Part shown: piece by piece, positions 1-10,235 of the stretch | How the letters are laid out: every line of letters starts with the position of its first letter | How positions within the stretch are numbered: the first letter of the stretch is position 1 | Source: Ascaphus truei | Taxonomy: Eukaryota; Chordata; Amphibia; Anura; Ascaphidae | Length of the DNA: 64,000 bases | Direction: 5' to 3' | Assembly: GCA_036426205.1 (NCBI GenBank) | Contig: CM071570.1 | Coordinates: 52,684,984-52,748,983 of the forward strand | Translations under genes and position numbers: made by a program | Notes under the pieces: generated by a model | Told to the model about the DNA's origin: nothing | The model's input: only the letters and a program-made list of their open reading frames with translations | Database searches by the model: none

Positions 1-85
1 GGCCCCGCAGTCCGCAAATAAAAAAACGACCGGCGATCTAAGGAGATATTTGAGCCGAACGGCAACGAGGGGGGCCGAGGCAGAC

Positions 86-962
86 ATGGCGTCGGGCTCT
101 GCCGCGGGATCAGAGTCGGAGCATGAAGAGGAGGTGGAGGACACAGCAGGCCAGCTACCCGTGAGAAGATGCGACTTCGACCGGCTCTATAACAGCATGA
201 AGTCGCTCTTCCGCGCTGAAATACAAGAACTGAAGGAGGTCCAAGGGCCTGGGGGAACGCACAGGAGCGCTGGAGGAAACAATGGCGGCCACCACCACCA
301 CCGCGAGGAAAGCGGAGAAGCGGGCAAACTACCTACAGGCCCAGATATCAGAGCTGGCAGAAAGACAAGAGGACTCTGAGAACAGAGACCGCAGGAGCAA
401 TCTCCGTATCAGAGGCATCTCAGAGGACATTACGGAAATAAAAGAGTACATCACCCGCTGGTTGTCCACTTTACTCCCGGAGGTTCCCGCAACGGAGCTA
501 GCGATGGACCGCTGTCACCGGGCCCTCCGAAGCCGGCCAGCAGCCAATGACCAACCGCGTGATGTAATAGCTCGGATGCACTACTTCAGCACCCGAGAAG
601 CAGTACTCCAAACTGCAAGGGGCCCAGGGACCTGCAGCTTTGAGGGGGCCTCCCTCCAGCTGTACCAGGATTTATCCCCCATCACCCTGGCCCGCCGAAA
701 GAAACTGCAGCCGGTCACAAAATTGTTGCGGGACAGAGCAATCAGATACAGGTGGACCTTCCCATTCGGACTGCTGGTCCTGAGGAATGGGAAGGCCATC
801 TCTATGAGAGAGCCAGAGGACGCCCCGGAATTCCTCCGTAAACTCGGAGTAGAAGAAGGCCCAGCGCCGGCCACCCGGAGGGACCAGAGCCCAACAGCAG
901 AGTGGCAACAGGCCCCCAGCTCCAAAAAACACAAGGACCGGGCGGCAGAAGAGAAAGAATGA
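86..962 (+). pseudogene. L1 ORF1-like RNA-binding protein, frameshifted
   Basis: The frame opens at an ATG at 86 (MASGSAAGSE...) with an acidic, Ser-rich start. It shifts frame near 245-280 and continues to the stop at 960-962. The second part contains a short coiled coil ending in ENRDRRSNLRIRGISE, the hallmark entry into the L1 ORF1 RRM domain. It then has the conserved C-terminal block with DLSPITLARRKKLQPV and a basic tail. In L1 elements this protein trimerises, coats the RNA and acts as a nucleic-acid chaperone. One frameshift breaks this copy; the C-terminal 226 codons remain open. Confidence 0.8.
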
Positions 963-1539
963 AAGGCATGGACACTCTAAAGCGACAGTTATTGCAGTTT
1001 TGTCGGCCACAGTTGAGCCACAGTTTTCTTCCAATATGGCGCCAATACCCCTGAGGACGATGTTAGCTGAGCAACAGGCTACCCATCAATTTCCAGTGGC
1101 CCCTGAAGAGCTACACCAACGTTAAAGAAGCTAGAGACCCCCGCGCTGTTTAACTCACTTGTAGATCCAGTGGACGCGAAAAACGGGAACCCGGAAACCA
1201 ACCGTGACACGCAAGCTCCAGAAAATGGCGACACCAAGCCGCGTGGCGGGCTCTCCAACACCTACCGGAAGAAGAAGCCATTTACGCGGGAAGAGCTGAC
1301 CAAGAGACATCCGCTCCCTTCGACATCCGGCGACTGAATGGCGATGACCGGATGGACGTCATCGGAAGTCAAGAGGCGGCCATCTTGGTTGGGGCACATC
1401 ACACCCGGCACCGGAAGCGCTCAACAAAGGGACAGATGCAGGCAACCCGCCACTACCGGAGTCGGAGCGGACAATTTGCACCCTTGCAGAAGGGGTTATG
1501 GACGAGGGGCAGCACAATAAAAGTCTGATATAACGGGCG
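963..1539 (+). other. LINE spacer between ORF1 and ORF2
   Basis: No supportable reading frame. This is GC-rich sequence continuing from ORF1, interpreted as inter-ORF spacer of the LINE. The spacer between ORF1 and the endonuclease domain (962 to about 2925) is long for an L1, which may mean extra sequence has been inserted. Confidence 0.4.
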
Positions 1540-1960
1540 GAATCCCCACCCCCCCCATAACCCCACACAACAACCATAAAATTCAAAACAAAAACACCAC
1601 ATCATCTTACTCCCTCCCATCGCGCCCCCCGCATACTCCACCTCCACCATACCCTCACCTCACCCACCCCCCCTCCTCCCGCCCCCCCCCCCCCCACCCT
1701 CCCCCTCCACCCCCCTTTCCCCCAATCACATCCCCCCTCGCCCCCATCCCCCCCTCCCTCCTCCCCCCCCCTCCCTCCCCACCAGCCCCCCCCTATCCCC
1801 CTCCCATCCCGCAGTCCTCCAACCTCCCCCCCCTCCCCCCTTCACTCCCCCCTCCCCACCACCCCCCCCCCCTTCACCGCTCCCTCTACCCACCTCCATC
1901 CCTCACACCGTTCCCATCCCCCACCCACCCCACTTTTCAAAATCATTTCCCCCCGCCAAC
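1540..1960. repeat. C-rich low-complexity tract
   Basis: About 420 bases are almost purely C with scattered T and A on the plus strand, with repeated runs of 6 to 12 C. The minus strand is correspondingly G-run rich. Frames crossing it are composition artefacts. Confidence 0.9.
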
Positions 1961-2924
1961 CCCAGGTCACGTGCAACACCCACCCAAGGGAACTAGGGTC
2001 AATGCAGGACTGTATGGGTCAGTTTTTCTTATACCCGTAAACAGGTCTAAGGTCTAAGCCATGCTCAGCGAAGTAGGGGGCTCGCATACGGAGATAGTAG
2101 TGAGCACACACCTGTTCGATACCCCCTAGGAAGCACTACTAGGCTGAGATACAACAAGCAAGCATAACAGCAGACATCCCTCACCTCACCTCCCTCCTCC
2201 CCATCCCCCCCTCCCCCTCCTCTTCCCCCCCCTCCCCCCGCCGCTATCTGATAAGTTAGAAATGGCCAAAAATTCCCGCCTAGCTAACTGCATGGTATAT
2301 AGTTCCGAGGATATATATATATATATATATATATCAAGACACAGTAAAGTCCAGGCCCGGCTACCATAGCAAGACACAATAAGAGGACGTGCAGGGAAGC
2401 AGTCCACAGGGTAGGGGAAGATGGATAAAGACCTAATGCTTCTCAGCTAGGAAAATGCACAAGTTAAGGGAGAGGATGTATTGGTTAATTGTTTAATATT
2501 TTTTTAAAGTTTATCTGTCAAAGGCGGGATGGCAGCGCTACGCCCACACGTCGACATGGACTCCAAGCGGGATCCTGGTCCACCCCCAGGGAGACCACGC
2601 AAGACCCCCTCGGGCCGTGAATTTGGTCAGCCTACTCCCATGTGGAGTAGAAACCCGGACCGACCCCCAGAAGGGGCAGCCCTGGTGCCCAGGAGAGTCA
2701 ATCCCATGGTTTCACAAATGTTTTATTTGTTTGTTGTCTCAATGTTTTCTCTGTATTCCCTGTTGTATGTTCCCTATCGTTTCCCCCGTTCCCAGGCCAA
2801 AGGAACACGCACCACGCAACGAGCTTTCGACGTCTCCAGTCACGTCGACAACCTGAGATCGGAACCCAGACCACCACCCGCACCTGAACTCACCCAAACA
2901 CCGAATGGGTAGGGACCTCACAGT
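1961..2924. other. Spacer with (AT)n run; no gene seen
   Basis: Contains an (AT)n microsatellite at about 2309-2332 and a second C/T-rich patch at about 2180-2240. The frames at 2529-2912 show no recognisable domain. They may be the decayed start of ORF2 or unrelated sequence. Confidence 0.4.
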
Positions 2925-5900
2925 CATTTCAACACTATGAAGGGATTTAACAGTCCCCCAAAAACGACGTTTTGGCCAGTACAGATTACAAAATCGAACC
3001 ATGACATTGTCCTCCTACAAGAGACCACTTCTCCCGACGCAACTCCCCAACATTTTAGATGGTAGATACCAGACCTGGGTGGCAGCCTCCGCCAACAAGA
3101 AAAAAAGAGGGGTGCGCAATCAGCTGCCAATCGCCTATCGATGACATTAAAACCACAAAGAAAGACGCTAACGGTCGGTTCATATAGTGGTTGGACCATC
3201 CGTGGCCAACCACTTACCGTAGCAAACGTAGTCCCTAGCGACCGCGCAGACTCATTCTTTGATAGATTCTTCACGATCCTACAGAAAACGGCACAAGGTG
3301 CCATAATATTAGGAGGGGACTTTAACCACACACTCGACCCGCACACAGACTGATGTACCCCGGGCGGACAGAAAAATCCGCAGGTAAAGCTGCCTGGATC
3401 AGAGGCCTCCGGGCCAATAGCCTGGTTGATATCTGGCGCGAGCAACACCCAGGCGAAAGAGAGTACACATTTTACTCCCACCCACACGACACGTACAGCA
3501 GGATAGATACCTCTTTGTGACCAACAGAATGGTTTCGCAGATTTCCCATACGGAATCCATGATATTCCAGGGTCCGTCACGCACCAATAGAGCTGCGGTG
3601 CTCACCGATTTTGTACTGGACAGGCCAGGAGCGACCTGGAAACTCAATGAGTTCTTAATTAATCCCCGAGGTGGAACAATCGATAGGGGACAAAATCAGG
3701 GCTTTTTGACGAGATCATGGGTAGCGTAGCATCTCAGTCTATCCTATGGGAGGCCCATAAGGCACACCTCCGAGGTGAACTCATAGGGATCGCAAGTAGG
3801 CGAAGAAAGAAAGGAAAAAAAGATTCACACTTTACAATCTGACCTAAAAACCCTATCGCGCCTACACAAACACAATAAACAAGCACAGACCCTTAAGGCA
3901 TGGCTAGATACAAAAACTCAACTAAATTTACTGATGGCCCTCCGAGCTGAGAAGGAGCTGACTTGGTCCAAAAGGAAATTCTATGAACGCGCCAACGCCA
4001 GATACCCCACTGCCCGTAACTCCGAAACCCGAGTAGTAATTTCTAATACAGTTCAATCCGAACTAGTAAGGGTGCCTCACTCTGACCCTAAACAAATTGT
4101 GGAGAATTTAAACTTATACTACAAAAAGTTCACAAAACTGTTATACCTCACCTGACTAGGTTATTTAACTCATTTCTGGAAGGTGCCCCTATACCACCAG
4201 CCAGATGTCCCTCCAAGCGTCTATATCAGTGATCCCCAAACCAGGAAGGACCCAGCTACTGTAAGAGCTATCGCCCCGATCTCATTGATCAATTCCGCAC
4301 TAAAATTTTTCCAAACTACTGGCAACCGACTAAATACGGTTTGCCTAGGCTGGTCCACCCGATCAGTAGGGTCATCTCTGGGAGCAAGCGCGGATAACAC
4401 TAGACGAATCATAGATTTAATTCGCTGGCCCAAAAACAGAATATCCCGTCTATGGCACTAGTTTAGACGACAAAAACCTTTGATCGAATGATTGGCCCTA
4501 CCTACAGAGACGCTTGAGAGTTTGGAGTGGGAGGGAGAGTGTTGGCGCCATTCTACCTCTGTATCGTGAACCGAGGGCGAAGATCCGGCACCAGGGCTTC
4601 CCCTCGGAGGATTCCCGTACGGAGTGCACTACAGGGTTGTCCCCTGTCCCCACTAATATTTGCACTAGCATGGAGCCCTTAGCGGCACATATCCGTAATA
4701 ACCACGACATAACAGGTTATCCAATTCAAGACCAGTCACACAAGTGGCCCTGTATGCGGACGACATTATTTAATGTTGTCAAAGCCCCTTACCTCTCTGC
4801 CGAACGTCTTCAGCTTACTAGATGCATTTAATAAGATCTCGGGTTCAAAATTAACAAACAAAAGTCAGAAGCCTAAATTAAACCCTGCCTAAGGCCACAG
4901 CAAAACTGATAGAACTAATTTTAACTTAAATGGCAAGCCTCCTATCAATACCAGGTGTAATATTACCAAAGATTAAGCGCCCTCTACAAAGCCAATTACC
5001 CCAGACTGTGAAGGACTCTGACGGAGGATCTCAGACTTTGGTCGGGCTATGCAATTTCCTGGATCGGCAGGATCCAAGCCCTCAAGATGAACCTCCTCCC
5101 CAGAATCCTGTACCTCTTTCACGACCCTCCGTGCAAGTGGACCCGGAGCTGACATCCTCCGCTTCAGTCCTCCATGTGATTTTTCTGGGGTAATAAAAAG
5201 CCACGCATCAAAGCTAGTACGTTATTCGCCCAACATACGAGGACGACTTGGGGTACCCTTGCCTGATGGCCTACTTCCGAGCGGCACAATGACTCAAATG
5301 TTACAGTGGCCAATGCCGCGGCTCTCCGGAGGTGGGTTGAATGATAAAAGAATGTAGCTCCCATGTAGATCTACAGGGACTTAATTTGGCTTCCAAAAGG
5401 GTCCAAAAATCCATAGGGATGCCGCTGGCGGGCACTGAAAAGCTCGCTGGCAGTTTGGGGGACACCAGATACAGATGTGCTCTATCCCCACCACCACCAC
5501 ATACATGACCCCGTTTGTAGGGAAACCCTGATTTCGCTCCGGGCGGCCAAGTGGGAACCTGGGGCCTGAAAAAAAGGGCTCACAAGCCTACAATCTGGAA
5601 GGTATCCATTATTAAAAATTTTGAACCAAATTAAATCTGAAAGTGGGATACCAAACTCTGAATTCTTTAGATACCTCCGATTAGAGCATTTTACAACAAA
5701 TCCCTAAACGCCCTCGCGTACCAATTTTGGAGCACTGTGTTCGAGTACGGACACTACGGGACTTACTTCTAGGATCTATAGAGAGGTGTTCTGTCCTGAA
5801 CCAAAGACACAAAACTGAGTTACAGACGTGCATGGAAGCTGACTTAGGGGAGACTTAGAAAACGAAGACTGGGACTCAATAGTGCTGCAGCACCAAAGCC

Positions 5901-5936
5901 GATGTCACACCCCTGAAGGAGAACGCATATACAGGT
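2925..5936 (+). pseudogene. L1/Tx1-like ORF2 remnant: endonuclease and reverse transcriptase
   Basis: Fragments in different frames, in order, match an L1-type ORF2. An opening block resembles the APE endonuclease start (VKGFNSP, then DIVLLQET, near 2935-3030). A GDFN catalytic-type motif lies near 3315. An RT region includes a KPGKDP-like block near 4235. Then come GCPLSPLIFALAMEPLA (shifted, near 4640-4690) and a YADD catalytic motif near 4755. In a live element this protein nicks the target and copies the RNA by target-primed reverse transcription. Numerous stops and indels separate the blocks. The frame is cut at 5936 by the foldback insertion and resumes at 8385. Confidence 0.75.
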
Positions 5937-8384
5937 CCTAATGAGGTGGTAAACACAAAAAAAACAAAAAAAACAAAACAAAAAAAACAAACTGTGCGCT
6001 ACTACCTAACTACCTATAGTTTAAATGTATAAATATATACAGTGCAGGGACTTACATACAATTTATGATAAAAAATGTATAAAAATTAAACCACAACTCC
6101 CACAGTGAGATAGTTAAACATAAATAATAAGTGCCACATAACCTGTGTGGGGATAATGGCGTCTGCAGCTGTAAACGCAGGGGTGGCTCAGCACCCCACA
6201 CACACTAAGAGAAGGAAACAAAGAAAACAGCGCACAACGCCAATAGTGAAGCAAATTCAACAATATATTATAGAATTAAAAAGGGGTAATATATCTGCGT
6301 ACATAAAAAGGTTGGTAAAAGGCATGTAGTGTGTATCACACTGTTTACCACTCGGCTGTTAGCTGTAATTTCAGGTTGCTTGCTTCCCTCTGCTGCTGCA
6401 GCTCAGTTGATTCTGGGCAGGACGCATTCTTTTCACTCCCAAGGGATTTCCCTTCATGCAGCCAGGTTCAGCAGCGGGTACTGGGGCTCGGTGAAATCAC
6501 TCCTGCTTCCTAGCGATATGAAGCTGCTCCTGTACCTTGGCAGGTGTATCCTCTGCAGAGAGGTTAACCGCAGCTTGCTGCTGTCTTCACAGCATGGTGG
6601 ATTCAATAGGGAAGTTTGAACAGTCTTACAGAGTTCTCACAAGTGTCCAAACAGCACACAGGATGAAATAAACAGAACAGGCCAACACTAGAACAAAGGC
6701 CAATGAAGCAGATATAAGGCAATAGAACTGGGGAGGGGTCGGGGTGGATTAAGGGGATGGGGGCGGAGTGGAAGTGGAAGGTGAAGGGTGGGCTTGGAGT
6801 GGTGATTTGAGGGTTGGGAGGAGGGTGCGGTTTCGGGGGGGGGGTGGTGAGTGTTTGAAGGCTTCAGGGTGGAGGGAGATGGGTGTGGGGGATTGGTTGA
6901 CGGTGGGTCGGTGGGGATTTACGTCCGGATTGGAAGACGTGTGTTCGTAGCGGGACCAGGTGATGAAGCGGTGTCGGGGACGTGAAATGAAAGGGGGTTG
7001 AGGGGAGGTCATGGGTGGGTGAGGGGTGGTGTGAGGGGAGGTGTTAAGGCCCGCGTCAACTACGCCCAAGCCGTCCGTCCCCGGGTGTGCGGACTTTGAC
7101 TTGGAAAAATTCTGCTATTGTCTGGGTTCATGGCAGCGTGTGTGTGCCGATCTCCGCGTACTGTTATCTCCGCGCGACGCTCTCCAAGTCTGTGACTGGT
7201 AGCGGCGCGGTGGGGGGGGGGTGGTATGACGAAGGTGGGTTGTAGGGGAGAGCACATGACACTGGAGGACGCGGGGAGGTAGAAGGTGGCGGGTGGAAGT
7301 GGAGTGTGATAGGCCGCTCACTCACCCATCCGGCAGGTCCACCGGTGGATCTGTGGGCGGGAAGGCAGGTCAGTAGTTGTGGTCGCTCCCCCGCTGTGTC
7401 CAGGGCACCATCCATACTTGGACACATCTCGGCCCGCGAGGCGAGACTGCCTGTGCCACGTGTCGTTTCCCCCCGATCGCCGCGGGGAGGGTGAGTTGTA
7501 GATGACGAGGCGGGGCCGGGGGTGGGGGTGCATGTAGTATGTGTGGGGGGGGAGAGGTGGGAGGATATAGATGGGGGTGCTCTCGCCACTGGCGACTTGA
7601 CACTCTGGGTGGTGGGGGTGGGGGGCGCTGAAGCGGCTAATAATAGTGGTTGTGTCCCGACTGGCCGTGGTTAGATGCGTCGCGGTGGGGGAGGGTGGGG
7701 TCGTGGTGGTGAAAGAGCGGGAGACCACGGTGGATTAGATGAGGAGGGTAGGTGCGCGCGGTGCTGGCTAACTGTGCAAGCCCCCGCTAATGTATGTAAA
7801 GCGTTTGTTATGTGTTGTGTGAGTGTGTGTGTGTTGTGTGTGTCACTTCTATTTCCTTAATCTGCATTACATTCCTTTGTCTATTGTTGGGCCGTCCTGT
7901 TCTTATGTCTCCTGTGTGCTTTTTTGAACACTAGTAGAGACTCTGTAAGACTGTTCAAACTTCCCTATTGAATCCACCACTGCTGTGAAGACAGCAGCAA
8001 GCTGCGTTTTAACCTCTCTGCAGAGGATACACCTGCCAAGGTACAGGAGCAGCTTCATATCGGCTAGGAAGCAGGAGTGATTTCACCGAGCCCCAGTACC
8101 AGCTGCTGAACCTGGCTGCATGAAGGGAAATCCCCTTGGGAGTGAAAAGACTGACGTCCTGCCCCAGAATCAACTGAGCTGCAGCAGCAGAGGGAAGCAA
8201 GCACCTGAATCTACCAGCTAACAGCCGAGTGGTAAACAGTGTGATACACACTACATGCCTTTTACCAACCTTTTTTATGTACGCAGATATATTACCCCCT
8301 TTTTAATTCTATAATATATTGTTGAATTTGCTTCACTATTTGGCGTTGTGCGCTGTTTTCTTTTGTTTCCCTAATGAGGTGGTA
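5937..8384. mobile_element. Foldback (long inverted repeat) element with 15-bp target duplication
   Basis: The 15-mer CCTAATGAGGTGGTA occurs at 5937-5951 and again at 8370-8384, precisely where the LINE ORF2 is interrupted, so the inserted unit is 5952-8369. It begins with an A/C-rich stretch. It has two inverted arms of roughly 500 bp (about 6213-6710 and 7860-8369) matching with few differences, around a G-rich core of about 1.1 kb. No transposase or reverse transcriptase is visible. The frames on the arms and core look like shadows. The arrangement resembles inverted Penelope-like or foldback units; class assignment is inference. Confidence 0.8.
6711..7859. other. G-rich core of the foldback element
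   Basis: Strongly G-over-C skewed plus strand with repeated GGGTGG and GGGGGG runs. The opposite strand gives Pro/Thr/His-rich open frames (for example 7164-7589) that follow base composition and show no family similarity. No gene is called. Confidence 0.6.
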
Positions 8385-8849
8385 CCTTACCCCAATTCGA
8401 TTAGCAAAGTTTGTAAAAGATTACCCCCCACTGTGCCCCAAACAGTGTGGGGAACATGCAGACTTGCTGCACATGCTGTGGGGCTGCACCAAAGTGGCAC
8501 CTTTATGGGAGGAAATCTAAGATTGGCTGGAGAGAATTCTCGGACGCTCGGTCCCCTTGGACCCCTGGCTGTTCCTGCTGGGCAGGCGCAGGCGGGGGCT
8601 AAGCAGACCGGCCCAAAAACTGATTGCACATTTTGCAACAGCCATGAGGTGCGAACTCGTGGCACTGTGGAAGCAACCAGACTTACCCACGATGATGAAA
8701 ATTCGGAACAGAATCTGGTATGTTTGCCGGATGGAGCAATTGACGAGTTTGGTCAATGACACCGGCACAAATTTTCTAAAAATATGGGCCCCTTGGCTAG
8801 ACCAATCGGACATCCCAGGGGTGAACGCCACCAATATTCTGCTGTGATA
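8385..8849 (+). pseudogene. L1/Tx1-like ORF2, C-terminal part
   Basis: Across two frames this reads as the typical L1 ORF2 tail: a Cys-His type block (HADLLHMLWGC) followed by LWKQPDLPTM and IWYVCRMEQL, ending at a stop near 8847. It directly continues the LINE interrupted at 5936. At least one internal stop or shift breaks it. Confidence 0.7.
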
Positions 8850-9175
8850 GAAAGAAATGCGTTCTCCTCTGGGGAGGCGGCACAGACAGCGACAGAACAG
8901 AGCACTGGTAGGGCAGACGTAGGCAGACAGTGAGATGGCAAGGAGAAGACCCTTACAGAACAAACACAACAACGGTGGTCGCAGATCGCAGGCAGGAGAT
9001 GCTCCTCGCTTGGCCTTCCCCCACCCCCCCCCCTTCCCCCCCTCCTCCCCTGGGTTCGTCTGGTTCGTCCCGTATGTCCGTTGTCTTTTTTCGTTTTTCT
9101 TTTTCCCCACAATGCGTTGTTTTTAACAGCACCAAATCTTTACAGTTACATGATCTTATGAAAACTAGAGTTTAG

Positions 9176-9800
9176 TCTAGAATACCAATTTGTTTTTAAC
9201 CTATGTTCAACTAGACACCCACAGCCGTATATTAACAAGGAAGACAACCCGAAGGTAGATATAGATATACACTATATCCAACTTATACAGATAGTCCGCA
9301 AGAATGAAAAGAAACCAACAGAAAAATACCTGTACTGTAGTATCAAAGGTTTGCAGAGGTCTCAAACCTATCTTTTTTTCTATCTAGCCTCGACATTGTC
9401 TCTGGGGATCTCCCTGCGTTACCTATGTATTGGCCAACATTCCCCATGCTTCCACTGCCATCTTAAATCAAAAGCATTTTTTTAAGTGTTTAATTGGACG
9501 CTATTGCAATGTAACATCTACAGGGCAGATATTCTCTCCTCTCTAGATTTTATTTCCTCTTATGTCAACCTAACAGTTTTCCATGTGAAATAATGTGCTG
9601 TAATATTAGTGATTATACTGTGGCACAACATACCAAAGTGACACTTTTTTTTTTGTATATAAAACAAATATACAAACTCAGTCTATATAATTTGTTTTTA
9701 ATTAGGACAAGAGTGGACAAAAAAAAAAAAAAAGAGATTTTCCAAAATGTATTTTGATTTTAATGTTCAGTTTACATTAAAGAAACTACTGAAATCTCAA
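9176..9800 (-). other. MKKS downstream region, possible 3' UTR
   Basis: AT-rich, no coding potential. It lies directly 3' of the MKKS stop codon. A minus-strand AATAAA at 9554-9549, about 250 nt past the stop, is a candidate polyadenylation signal. The true transcript end cannot be fixed from sequence alone. Confidence 0.4.
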
Positions 9801-10235
9801 CTAATTTTGATCTTCGACAATATATGATAGATCCAAAATCAGACTAACTGTGTCAATGGCAACTTGTAAGCCATTACATTTTGCAGTGAAACAGTCCAAA
9901 ATGAGCTGGTCTGAATGCGTTCGCTCTTCTATGTTGCTTTGTGGGTTAAATGGTTGGCATTGACTTCCCAGTACGCTCCACTCTAAGCCATCTCTTTTTT
10001 TGTGCATACCACAGCCACACTGATCTACAACCTCTGACCAGAGAGAATCTAAACAAGCATCGGGAGGAACAGACCAAAAATGACCCTCTTGTAGATCAAC
10101 GAGAATTTCACCACCATCGTGTTCTAGACTTTGTGCTACAGACTCCAATGAGCGGAAAAAGCAATCAGCAACCACCTTGTAATCTGTCGCTGAACACTGT
10201 AGTTCTTTCAGGCAAGTGCTATGGATATTGGCACT
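9801..10235 (-). CDS. mkks: MKKS coding exon 4 (last)
   Basis: The acceptor GTTTTTCTGTTTCAG | AGTGCC is strong. 144 codons then TAG at 9803-9801. It contains [20 protein letters not shown] and [17 protein letters not shown], ending [11 protein letters not shown], which aligns with the conserved C-terminus of MKKS. Confidence 0.95.
   Translation of the reverse strand, partial: SANIHSTCLKELQCSATDYKVVADCFFRSLESVAQSLEHDGGEILVDLQEGHFWSVPPDACLDSLWSEVVDQCGCGMHKKRDGLEWSVLGSQCQPFNPQSNIEERTHSDQLILDCFTAKCNGLQVAIDTVSLILDLSYIVEDQN

Larger units (their letters stand above)
1..9175 (+). mobile_element. L1/Tx1-like non-LTR retrotransposon, decayed and interrupted
   Basis: An ORF1-like reading frame (86-962) is followed by a long spacer, an ORF2 remnant with endonuclease and reverse-transcriptase motifs (about 2925-5936), a foldback insertion (5952-8369), and the ORF2 C-terminal part (8385-8849). 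ORF order and the ORF1 family match vertebrate L1/Tx1 elements. The reading frames carry many stops and frameshifts, so the copy is dead. The 5' boundary lies at or before the window start. The 3' boundary near 9175 is approximate; I saw no clear poly-A tail or target duplication. Confidence 0.75.

Noticed and set aside
7164..7728. Pro/Thr-rich frames of 136-141 codons on the minus strand
   Set aside because: G-rich core of a foldback element; composition-driven and overlapping in several frames.
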